From an uncultured Actinomyces sp. (GTDB taxonomy: Bacteria > Actinomycetota > Actinomycetes > Actinomycetales > Actinomycetaceae): a stretch of DNA of 26,177 nt. Position numbers and translations under genes: made by a program. The stretch lies in assembly GCA_937926195.1 (NCBI GenBank), contig CALEXZ010000088.1, positions 1 through 26,177 on the forward strand, in the 5' to 3' direction. The notes beneath the pieces were generated by a model that searched no databases, was not told the origin of the DNA, and saw nothing but the letters and a program-made list of their open reading frames with translations. Of the stretch, positions 17,301 to 23,774 are shown piece after piece. Every line of letters starts with the position of its first letter. The first letter of the stretch is position 1.

Positions 17301-17728
17301 AGAAGGCGGGGGAGTGGACCCTCACCGAGGACGGCGACGTGCGCTTCGACGGCGTGCTCATCGACGGGGTGCCGGTTGTGCTCGAGGCCGAGGACTCGGC
17401 CTTCACCCTCACCAGCCGCATCGAGGTCGACGACGACTCCCTGTCGGCCACCATGCTGCCCTCGGGGGCCTTCGTCGTGCTCGACACCTCGCTGGACGAG
17501 GCGCTGGAGTCCGAGGGCTGGGCGCGTGACCTCGTGCGTCTTGTGCAGGACGAGCGCAAGGCCTCCGGCCTGACCATCGGTGAGCGCGGCGCCGTCACCC
17601 TCACGGTCCCCTCCGAGCGCCTGGCGTGGACCCAGGCCCACCTCGCGCTCATCGCCTCCGAGACGATCTGCGACGTCCAGGTGGTGCAGGGCCCGGGCGA
17701 GGCGAGCGCGACCGTGACCCGCGCCTGA
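14366..17728 (+). CDS. ileS: Isoleucyl-tRNA synthetase, type 2 (mupirocin-tolerant class)
   Basis: A 1120-residue cytoplasmic class I aminoacyl-tRNA synthetase charging tRNA-Ile. The HIGH-type motif is HYGH (residues 82-85) within GPPFANGLPHYGH, and KMSKS is at 671-675. The GLPHYGH form and the large size are those of the type-2 (eukaryote-like) enzymes, known to be less sensitive to mupirocin, rather than the type-1 GDIHIGH form. The central editing (CP1) domain and the tRNA-binding C-terminal region are full length. The ATG at 14366 has GAGAGAG 8 nt upstream, and translation is controlled by the preceding T-box leader. folC begins 25 bp after the stop. Confidence 0.97.
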   Translation: MTQPAPAAGDSFHPRGYPLHREGQGVIPSPSFPALEQEVLAYWKQDSTFAESVAHRPAYHEDGSSNEFVFYDGPPFANGLPHYGHLLTGYVKDTVGRFQTQLGRRVERRFGWDTHGLPAELEAQRELGIDDISEITRPGGLGIQAFNDACRSSVLRYTREWEDYVTRQARWVDFDNDYKTLDPDYMESVIWAFKSLYDKGLAYQGWRVLPYCWNDRTPLSNHELKMDDDVYQDRQDNTVTVGLRLVERLSDVPASDGTDRPELALIWTTTPWTLPSNSAVAVGPQVEYSVVRVDAQLDSPLAGEDVVIASDLLGAYARELGEEPQVLSTRLGRELEGIAYHPIFDYYDDEAHRAEGAAPGPAAWTLLLADYVTTTDGTGLVHLAPAFGEDDMIVCQGYGVGTVIPVDDGGVFTSEVRDYAGTQIFDANKQIVVDLRDASGPLARRDAAVRAVLVRQQSYVHSYPHCWRCRKPLMYKAVSSWFVRVTAIRDRMVELNQQITWVPAHIKDGIFGNWLAGARDWSISRNRYWGAPIPVWVSDNPEYPRTDVYGSFAELEADFGVTVTDLHRPFIDTLVRPNPDDPTGRSMMRRIPDVLDCWFESGSMPFAQVHYPFENVDWFESHNPGDFIVEYIGQTRGWFYTLHVLATALFDRPAFTSVVSHGILLGEDGQKMSKSLRNYPDVSMVFDRDGADAMRWFLLASPVVRGGNLVVTDQAIRDTVRQVLLPLWNTWYFFALYAGQAEGGAGYVTRGVDLEDTGLFGARGRLNVMDRYVLARVKDLADTVGTQMGAYDITDATATVRDFIDLLTNWYLRTSRTRFTSDDAAVARPAFDTLATVLRVLTEVMAPLAPLVSEEIWRGLTGGRSVHLTDWPVLPAHVADPALVSAMDEARDAVSATLGLRKAERLRVRQPLRSLTLATADPSGLAPFRALIGEEVNVKQVHVLDAATAGYEVREELTLNPRAFTPEVRKLTSRLFAAQKAGEWTLTEDGDVRFDGVLIDGVPVVLEAEDSAFTLTSRIEVDDDSLSATMLPSGAFVVLDTSLDEALESEGWARDLVRLVQDERKASGLTIGERGAVTLTVPSERLAWTQAHLALIASETICDVQVVQGPGEASATVTRA

Positions 17729-17753
17729 GCTCCCACGCAGACGAAGGACCAGC

Positions 17754-19490
17754 ATGCACAAGCGCACCGACCCGGCCTCCGGCACCCCTGAGGACGCCGC
17801 TGAGGCCACGGGCACCGAGGGCGTCGACCCCGAGCTCCTGCCGTACCTGGAGGCCGCCGACGCCCCCGGGACCTCCGTGACCGACCGTCTGAGCGAGGAT
17901 GAGGATCGCGCCTCCCAGGACGCCGAGGACCTCGCCGCCCTGCGCGAGCTCGTCGCCCACCGGATGATCGGCACCCGGAACCTCGACGAGCTCGACGCCC
18001 TGCTCGCCGAGGTCGACGAGGACGACTCCGACGACTGGCAGGACTGGGACAGCGTCCTGCCCGAGGCCCAGGACGAGGACGAGCACCGGGGCGCCCTGCT
18101 GGCCGCCGCCCGCGGCGTCGAGACCCGTGCGCGCATGCGCGAGGTGGAGGCCGAGATCCTGTCCCGGGCGCCCGAGCACAAGGTCCAGCCCTCCCTGTCA
18201 CGTGTCGAGGCCGTCCTGGACATCCTGGGCAACCCAGAGCGCAGCTACCGGGTCGTGCACGTCACCGGCACCAACGGCAAGACCTCCACCGCGCGCATGA
18301 CCGAGCGGCTCCTGGCCGCCACCGGTCTGCGCACCGGGCGCTTCACCAGCCCTCACCTCGCCACGATCCGCGAGCGCATCTGCCTCGACGGCGAACCGAT
18401 CAGCGAGGAGGGCTTCATCGCCGCCTGGGAGGACGTCGAGCCCTACGTGCGCATGGTCGACGAGCGCTCGGTGGCCGAGGGCGGGCCGCGCCTGAGCTTC
18501 TTCGAGGTCCTCACCGTCATGGCCCTGGCCGCCTTCGCCGACCACCCGGTGGACGTCGCCGTCATCGAGGTCGGTCTGGGCGGCACCTGGGACTCGACCA
18601 ACGTCGTCGCCTCCGAGGTCGAGGTCATCACGCCCATCGGCCTGGACCACGGCACCTGGCTGGGCGCGACGCTCACCGAGGTCGCGCAGAACAAGGCCGG
18701 CATCATCAAGGACGGCGCCACCCTCGTCACCGCCGCCCAGCCGCCGCAGGCGCAGGAGGTCATCGCCCAGGCCGCCGCGGCGCACGGCGTCGTGTGGCGC
18801 CGCGAGCTCGACCCGCAGGAGGACCCGCACGACCCCGGCGCGGGCGCGCTGCGGGTGGCGCAGCGCACCCTGGCCGTCGGCGGGCAGATGGTCACCCTCG
18901 TCACCTCCGCGGCCGTGTACGAGGACGTCTTCATCCCCCTGCACGGGGACTACCAGGCGCGTAACGCGCTGCTGGCGCTGGCGGCCGCTGAGGCGCTCTT
19001 CGCCGGGCGGGCTCTGCCCGCCAAGGTCGTCGAGGACGGCTTCGCCTCCGTGACGAGCCCGGGGCGCCTGGAGGTGCTGCGCTCCTCGCCGACGGTCCTG
19101 GTCGACGCCGCCCACAACCCGCACGGCGTGAGCGCGCTCGTGCCCGCGGTCGAGGAGGCCTTCGGCTTCACGCACCTCGTCGCGGTGCTGGGCATCATGG
19201 CGGACAAGGACGCCGAGGGCGTGCTCGCCGTGCTCGAGCCGGCGACGGACGCGGTCGTCGTCGTGCCCGTCGACTCGCCGCGGGCGATGGACGTCGAGGA
19301 CCTGGCGGCCACGGCGCGGGAGGTCTACGGCGAGGACCGGGTGGTCGTCGCCCGCGACCTGGCCGAGGGCATCGAGCAGGCGGCCAAGCTCTCGGAGGGC
19401 ACGGGCGCGCCCCTGACCGCCTCCGGCGTGCTCGTGCTGGGCTCCGTGGTCCTGGCGGCTGAGGTGCGCGCCATGTTCGGCCGCCGCTGA
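17754..19490 (+). CDS. folC: Folylpolyglutamate synthase/dihydrofolate synthase with acidic N-terminal extension
   Basis: A 578-residue Mur-ligase-like enzyme that adds glutamate to folates (FPGS) and probably also makes dihydrofolate from dihydropteroate (DHFS), using ATP. Residues about 135-578 are the catalytic part: P-loop TGTNGKT (171-177), GRFTSPHL, EVGLGGTWDSTNVV, the LGATLTEVAQNKAGIIK segment and DAAHNPHG in the C-terminal domain. Residues 1 to about 130 are an extra region rich in Asp and Glu (for example EVDEDDSDDWQDWD) that is not part of the usual family fold. The ATG at 17754 has AAGGA 5 nt upstream. No better ribosome site precedes the internal Met codons (residues 71, 128), so the long form is preferred. 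It follows ileS by 25 bp and is probably in the same transcript. Confidence 0.93.
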   Translation: MHKRTDPASGTPEDAAEATGTEGVDPELLPYLEAADAPGTSVTDRLSEDEDRASQDAEDLAALRELVAHRMIGTRNLDELDALLAEVDEDDSDDWQDWDSVLPEAQDEDEHRGALLAAARGVETRARMREVEAEILSRAPEHKVQPSLSRVEAVLDILGNPERSYRVVHVTGTNGKTSTARMTERLLAATGLRTGRFTSPHLATIRERICLDGEPISEEGFIAAWEDVEPYVRMVDERSVAEGGPRLSFFEVLTVMALAAFADHPVDVAVIEVGLGGTWDSTNVVASEVEVITPIGLDHGTWLGATLTEVAQNKAGIIKDGATLVTAAQPPQAQEVIAQAAAAHGVVWRRELDPQEDPHDPGAGALRVAQRTLAVGGQMVTLVTSAAVYEDVFIPLHGDYQARNALLALAAAEALFAGRALPAKVVEDGFASVTSPGRLEVLRSSPTVLVDAAHNPHGVSALVPAVEEAFGFTHLVAVLGIMADKDAEGVLAVLEPATDAVVVVPVDSPRAMDVEDLAATAREVYGEDRVVVARDLAEGIEQAAKLSEGTGAPLTASGVLVLGSVVLAAEVRAMFGRR

Positions 19491-19546
19491 GCCCGCAGCG
19501 GAAACGTCCTGACAGGTAGTCCCGGCACTGAGGCGGGCGGGCGTGG

Positions 19547-19552
19547 GACAAT
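19547..19552 (+). promoter_or_regulatory. Possible extended -10 promoter for dhaL
   Basis: GACAAT preceded by TG one base upstream (19544-19545) resembles an extended -10 element, about 52 nt before the dhaL ATG. No -35 was recognised. It would make dhaLM partly independent of folC. Confidence 0.35.
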
Positions 19553-19604
19553 GGGGGCCGCCGCGTGCGCGCGCGCCACTGACGACCCTGTCGAAGGAAC
19601 CACG

Positions 19605-20267
19605 ATGCCTCTTGACGCCTCCTGGGCTGAGTCCTGGATCCGCCTGTCAGCACAGACCATCGCTGAGCACTGTGAGGAGCTGACCGCCCTCGACGCGGCC
19701 ATCGGCGACGGCGACCACGGCACGAACCTCGACCGCGGCTTTAGCGCCGCCGTCGCCGCCCTGGACGCCGCCGGGACGCTGCCCACGCCCGGAGCCGTGC
19801 TCAAGCTCACCGCGACGACCCTCATCTCGACGGTCGGCGGTGCCGCAGGACCGCTCCTGGGCACGGCCCTGCTGCGGGCCTCGCGGGAGGCCGGCGCCCC
19901 GGTGCTGGACGCGCAGGGGGCCACGCGGATGCTCGTGGCCGCCGCCGACGGCGTCGTCTCGCGCGGTCACGCCGAGGCGGGGGACAAGACGATGCTCGAC
20001 GCCTGGGCGGTCGCCGCACGCGCCGCCCAGGAGGCCGTGACGCAGGCGCACAACGCCGCCGAGGCCCCCGCCGCCGTGCTTGAGGCCGCCGCCGCGGCCG
20101 CCGCCCGGGGCGCGACGGCCACCGAGCCCCTCATCGCCCGCAAGGGACGCGCCTCCTACCTGGGGGAGAGCTCGCGCGGTCACCGCGACCCCGGGGCCGA
20201 GTCCTCAGCCCTCATCCTGCGGGCGGCGGCCCTCAGTGCCCGAGCGGCCTGCGAGGTGCGGGGGTGA
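19605..20267 (+). CDS. dhaL: Dihydroxyacetone kinase ADP-binding subunit DhaL
   Basis: A 220-residue cytoplasmic subunit that holds ADP/ATP and passes phosphate to dihydroxyacetone bound on DhaK. Motifs are LDAAIGDGDHGTN, with Asp30, Asp35 and Asp37 expected to bind Mg2+, STVGGAAGPLLGTALL, AGDKTMLDAW, and the C-terminal GRASYLGESSRGHRDPGAES. Length matches the family (about 210). The ATG at 19605 has GAAGGA 6 nt upstream. The upstream neighbour is folC, not dhaK, and no dhaK lies anywhere in the window; dhaM follows 4 bp after the stop. Without DhaK it cannot phosphorylate dihydroxyacetone alone. Confidence 0.94.
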   Translation: MPLDASWAESWIRLSAQTIAEHCEELTALDAAIGDGDHGTNLDRGFSAAVAALDAAGTLPTPGAVLKLTATTLISTVGGAAGPLLGTALLRASREAGAPVLDAQGATRMLVAAADGVVSRGHAEAGDKTMLDAWAVAARAAQEAVTQAHNAAEAPAAVLEAAAAAAARGATATEPLIARKGRASYLGESSRGHRDPGAESSALILRAAALSARAACEVRG

Positions 20268-20271
20268 GGCG

Positions 20272-21087
20272 GTGACTGCCGTGACCTCACCCGGAGCCCG
20301 CGTCGGCGCCCCGGCAGCCGCCGACGAGGCCGCACTCGCCGGCCCCCGCAACGGCAGACCGCTGACCGCCGTCCTCATCGTCTCCCACTCCAGGCAGCTG
20401 GCCGAGGGCGTGAGCGACATCGTCGCCCAGATGGCCCCGCAGGTCGTCGTCCAGTGCGTGGGCGGTGACCCCGCGGGCGGCATCGGCACCCACCCGGCGG
20501 CCGTCGAGGACGCGCTGCGCTCCCTGCTCGCCGACGGGCACGAGGTCCTGCTCACCACGGACCTGGGCAGCGCGCTCATGGTCGCCGAGATGGCCGTCGA
20601 GACGGTCCTGGGCACCGAGGAGGAGCAGGAGGCCAAGGGGCGCAGCCGTGCGCTCGTCGTCGACGTCCCCGTGGCACGGGGGACCCTCGCCGCCGCCGTC
20701 GAGGCCACCTCCGGGGCCGACGTCGAGGCCTGCGCCTTCGCGGCCCGCGCGGTCCTGTCGGACTGGAAGGTCAGCTCCCGTCCCGGCGCGGACGCGCAGG
20801 AGGACGAGTGCGTCCGGCACGAGGCCCCCGCCGCGTCGCGCCTGCTGCGCCTGAGCGACCCCTCCGGCCTGCACGCGCGCCCGGCCGCCGCCCTGGCGGG
20901 GATCCTCACCGAGGAGCGGGCCCGTCTGTGGCTCGACGGCCGTCCGGCGACGACCCTGTCGCAGATCCTCGTGCTCGGGCTCGTCGGCACCGCTCACACC
21001 GAGGCCACGGTCGTCGGCCGTGACCCCGAGGCCGTGCTCGACAGGGTCCAGTCCCTTCTTGACGGCGCCGCCCCCAGTCGCAGCTGA
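20272..21087 (+). CDS. dhaM: DhaM phosphotransfer protein (EIIA-HPr fusion)
   Basis: A 271-residue PTS protein that carries phosphate from the general PTS to the ADP on DhaL. An N-terminal EIIA-Man-like domain (about 31-165) has the phospho-His at residue 39 in VLIVSHS, then GGIGTH and TTDLGSALMVAEMAVE. After a linker, an HPr-like domain (about 188-265) has phospho-His201 in GLHARPAA. It lacks the EI-like part found in E. coli DhaM. The start chosen is GTG at 20272, with GGGGG about 7 nt upstream; GTG at 20281 is a possible alternative. It overlaps no gene but lies only 4 bp after dhaL, so the two are coupled. ndk follows after 40 bp. Confidence 0.9.
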   Translation: MTAVTSPGARVGAPAAADEAALAGPRNGRPLTAVLIVSHSRQLAEGVSDIVAQMAPQVVVQCVGGDPAGGIGTHPAAVEDALRSLLADGHEVLLTTDLGSALMVAEMAVETVLGTEEEQEAKGRSRALVVDVPVARGTLAAAVEATSGADVEACAFAARAVLSDWKVSSRPGADAQEDECVRHEAPAASRLLRLSDPSGLHARPAAALAGILTEERARLWLDGRPATTLSQILVLGLVGTAHTEATVVGRDPEAVLDRVQSLLDGAAPSRS

Positions 21088-21127
21088 CCTCGCCCGACAG
21101 CCACACCCGCCGCACAGGAGGAGAACC

Positions 21128-21598
21128 ATGACCACCACCCAGCCCGCTGACGACGCACTGCGACCCGAGCGCCAGGACAGGATCCTCGTTCTGCTCAAGC
21201 CCGACGCCGTCGAGCGGCGTCTGACGGGCGAGATCCTGCGCCGCATCGAGGCCAAGGGCTACCGGGTCACCGCCCTGCGCCTGTGCGAGGCCAGTCCCGA
21301 GGTGCTCGCCGCGCACTACAGCGAGCACACGAGCAAGCCCTTCTACCCCGGCATCGTGCAGTACATGACCCGCGGCCCGCTCGTCGCCGCCGTCGTCGAG
21401 GGCGGGCGCGTGGTGGAGGGCGTGCGCTCCCTCATGGGGGCGACGGACCCGACGGCGGCCGCCCCGGGCACGATCCGCGGCGACCTCGGGCGCCACTGGG
21501 AGGGGCCCGCGATCGAGAACCTCGTCCACGGATCCGACTCCCCGCAGTCCGCGCAGCGCGAGATCGCCATCTGGTTCCCCGAGCTCGCCGACTCCTGA
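21128..21598 (+). CDS. ndk: Nucleoside diphosphate kinase
   Basis: A 156-residue cytoplasmic enzyme transferring phosphate between nucleoside di- and triphosphates. The N-terminal strand is ILVLLKPDAVERRLTGEIL, followed by the KPFYPGIVQYMTRGP loop and PGTIRGDLG. The phospho-His134 sits in NLVHGSDSPQSAQREI. It is about 15 residues longer than most NDKs because of a polar N-terminus. The ATG at 21128 has AGGAGGAG 4 nt upstream. It is the last gene of the plus-strand block starting at ileS. Confidence 0.97.
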   Translation: MTTTQPADDALRPERQDRILVLLKPDAVERRLTGEILRRIEAKGYRVTALRLCEASPEVLAAHYSEHTSKPFYPGIVQYMTRGPLVAAVVEGGRVVEGVRSLMGATDPTAAAPGTIRGDLGRHWEGPAIENLVHGSDSPQSAQREIAIWFPELADS

Positions 21599-21606
21599 TC
21601 CCCGTC

Positions 21607-21649
21607 ACGAGTGTCTCCTGAGCCCGCACCGGGCTCAGGAGACACTCGT
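21607..21649. terminator. Bidirectional terminator, perfect 19-bp hairpin
   Basis: ACGAGTGTCTCCTGAGCCC (21607-21625), a 5-nt loop GCACC and its exact complement (21631-21649) lie between the convergent ndk and surface-protein genes. There is no long U-run on either side. The position and length fit a terminator for both genes. Confidence 0.8.
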
Positions 21650-21664
21650 CCTCAGACCTGGGTC

Positions 21665-23545
21665 TCAGGCCTGGCGGCGACGCGAGGCCAGGAAGGCGGC
21701 GCCCCCGACGAAGGCCACGAGGCTCACGCCGATGAGGGCCGTCGTCCCAGAGCCGGTGCGCGCCAGGCCCGAGCCGGCCCCTCCGCCGCCCGTGAGCGCG
21801 CCGGAGCCTCCCGCCGCGCCCCCGGCCGCCGCCAGCGGGGCCCGCCCAGGTGACGTGGACGAGGCGCTGGGCGTGGCGGTCGCCGTCGTGCTCGCGGTCG
21901 CCGTCGGGGTGGCTGAGGTGCTGGCGCTGGCCGTGGGCCCGGGCCGGGCGCCGGGTGCGGCTGGGCCACCGGGGCGACCGGTGGGCGCGGTCGAGGCACT
22001 GGGCTGGACGGTGGGGGACGCGGTGCCCGCGGCCGTGGGGGAGGGCTGCGCGCTGGGCGTGGGGTCGGTGCCCGCCGTGGCGCTGGGCGCGGGGGTGGCA
22101 GCCTCGCCGACGACCCATGTGTAGGTCGCGCTCGCGGAGGTGACGGCCTGGCCGGTGTACCCGGACGTGCCCGTGGCCCGCACGGTCATCGTGTACATGC
22201 CCGGGGACTCGAAGAGCCAGTTGGTGTGCACGTGCCCGGGCTCGTTCATGCGGATGACCTCACCGTCGTTGAGCTCGTAGCCACCCGAGACCAGCTGGGA
22301 GCCCATGCCGCCGCGGGCCGAGGTGAAGAGGAAGACCCGGCCGGGGCCGGTGACGTCGACGACCTCAAGGTCGACCGCGGAGAACTCCGGTTCCACCGAG
22401 TAGGTGTCCCAGCCGGGGTAGGGGGCCTCCTGCTGGTTGGCGCCGGACTCGGGCAGGAAGTACCCCGAGGCGACGAGGGTGGAGGCGATGCGGCCGGAGA
22501 ACTCGCGGCGCGTGCCCTCACCGACGACGACGGTGACGTCCTCGGGCTGGCGGATGAGCGTGCGCCCGGTCGACTCGTCCTTGACGGTCATGACGAGGGA
22601 ACCGTCCCTGGCGACGACGTTGAACAGGTCGACGTGGCCCCGGGTGAGGCGATAGGGCTCGTGGGTGTCGAAGACGCCGGAGCCGGGGGCGCTGCTCGGT
22701 GCGGCGGTGGGTGTGGCGCTCGGCTCGGTGCTGGGCTCGGAGGTGGGTGCGGCGCTCGGCTCGGGGACCGGGCTCGGCTCGGGGGCCGGATCGGTGCCCG
22801 GGGCAGGGGAGGGCTGGACGCTGGGTTCGGTGCTGGGCTTGGTGGTGGGCTCGGGGGCGGGGTCCGGCTGGTCGGTGCCCTGGCCGCGCGTGTCCTGCTC
22901 GTTGCGGTCGATGCGGTAGGTGATCGTGAAGGGCTCGGAGGCGACCTCGGTGCCGTCGGGGCGCGTGCCGACGGCCTGCGCGGTGAGCTGGTAGTCGCCG
23001 GCGTGGGAGAAGAACCAGTGCACGTGCGTGTGACCGGTGATGGGCAGGCTGGATCCCGCGACGACCTCGTAGCTGCCGTCGGCCAGGTAGGCGCGCCGCG
23101 GGCCGATGCCCTCCTCGTCCTCCGAGTTGCCGACGATGAGCAGGCGGCCCGGGCCGGTGACCCGGGTGAAGTCCACGCGCAGCGTCTGGAAGACGTCCCG
23201 GAAGCCGGGGGCGTTCCAGCCGGGCTCGAACCAGGGGGTGACGTCCATGCTGCCGGTGAAGTAGCCCTCCACCGGGTCGGGGAAAGGACCCTTGACGTCG
23301 TGCCCGGTGCTGTAGGCGTTCGTGCCGATGCGGAAGATCGTGTCGTCGGGGTTGTAGAAGTCGCTCCTGTTGGCGACGAGGACCTTGGGCGTGCCCGAGT
23401 CGCTGATGATGTAGAAGGCGTCGGTGTGCCCGCTGTCGAGGATGATCCTGCCGTCGGCCTGGGCCGCGGGCACCACGACGCAGGCGATGAGTGCCAGCAG
23501 CGCGGCGAGGACGGCCGGGGGCCGGGCGAGGGTGGCTGGGCGCAT
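21665..23545 (-). CDS. Sortase-anchored choice-of-anchor M surface protein
   Basis: A 626-residue secreted, wall-linked protein of the actinobacterial surface-anchored (choice-of-anchor M, P_ac_wall repeat) type. A signal peptide covers residues 1-30, with cleavage expected at AQA-DG; an LIAC lipobox-like string inside it leaves lipoprotein status possible. Two homologous domains follow, about 31-212 and 290-480. Each has a GHxDxF motif (GHTDAFYII; GHVDLFNVV) and a GHxHxxWxF motif (GHTHVHWFF; GHVHTNWLF), suggesting metal or ligand binding. They are joined by Pro/Ser/Thr/Glu-rich linkers (213-290 and 481-570). The C-terminus is LARTG (594-598), a hydrophobic span and RRR, a class E-type LAxTG sorting signal. 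The ATG at 23545 has AAGGA 5 nt upstream. Relatives often accompany metal ABC transporters, absent here. Confidence 0.9.
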   Translation of the reverse strand: MRPATLARPPAVLAALLALIACVVVPAAQADGRIILDSGHTDAFYIISDSGTPKVLVANRSDFYNPDDTIFRIGTNAYSTGHDVKGPFPDPVEGYFTGSMDVTPWFEPGWNAPGFRDVFQTLRVDFTRVTGPGRLLIVGNSEDEEGIGPRRAYLADGSYEVVAGSSLPITGHTHVHWFFSHAGDYQLTAQAVGTRPDGTEVASEPFTITYRIDRNEQDTRGQGTDQPDPAPEPTTKPSTEPSVQPSPAPGTDPAPEPSPVPEPSAAPTSEPSTEPSATPTAAPSSAPGSGVFDTHEPYRLTRGHVDLFNVVARDGSLVMTVKDESTGRTLIRQPEDVTVVVGEGTRREFSGRIASTLVASGYFLPESGANQQEAPYPGWDTYSVEPEFSAVDLEVVDVTGPGRVFLFTSARGGMGSQLVSGGYELNDGEVIRMNEPGHVHTNWLFESPGMYTMTVRATGTSGYTGQAVTSASATYTWVVGEAATPAPSATAGTDPTPSAQPSPTAAGTASPTVQPSASTAPTGRPGGPAAPGARPGPTASASTSATPTATASTTATATPSASSTSPGRAPLAAAGGAAGGSGALTGGGGAGSGLARTGSGTTALIGVSLVAFVGGAAFLASRRRQA

Positions 23546-23618
23546 GGTGATCCTTCGAGCCGGGAGCGTCGCAGGGGGCGCCTGCGAGGCCTGGAGCGGG
23601 GTGCCTCGGGCCGCCCGC

Positions 23619-23647
23619 ATTCTAACGATAATGAGAAGCGCTACCAA
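23619..23647 (-). promoter_or_regulatory. Promoter of the surface protein with embedded Zur/Fur-like site
   Basis: On the minus strand, TTGGTA (23647-23642) and TAGAAT (23624-23619) are 17 bp apart, the best sigma-70-type promoter in the window. The spacer carries AACGATAATGAGAAGCG (23624-23640), whose GATAATGA matches a Fur/Zur-family half-site; the dyad partner is poor. Transcription would start near 23612. The operator is an inference. Confidence 0.6.
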
Positions 23648-23761
23648 ATAGATGTGGTGGGGGCTCCCTCCACCGCCTCCGCCCTCCACCACAGCGTGGC
23701 GGTTGCCACAACACCGCGACAGTGGGCAGAACGCCCCGGACACCCGCTCGCCCGGTGTCGC

Positions 23762-23767
23762 TAGGCT
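23762..23767 (+). promoter_or_regulatory. -10 box of leaderless alpha/beta hydrolase gene
   Basis: TAGGCT lies exactly 7 nt before the GTG at 23775, with no ribosome-binding site between. Confidence 0.6.
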
Positions 23768-23774
23768 GCGCCGC

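Noticed and set aside
19491..19604. Possible remnant of dhaK between folC and dhaL
   Set aside because: The gap is only 114 bp and shows no DhaK motif in any frame.
22680..22860. Short repeated sequence resembling a repeat array
   Set aside because: The repeats encode the Pro/Ser/Thr/Glu-rich linker of the surface protein; there is no regular spacer structure, so this is not a CRISPR.
22226..23764. Long plus-strand frame opposite the surface protein
   Set aside because: It shows Gly/Ala-rich repeats that mirror the Pro/Ser/Thr linkers of the real minus-strand gene, and no family motif.
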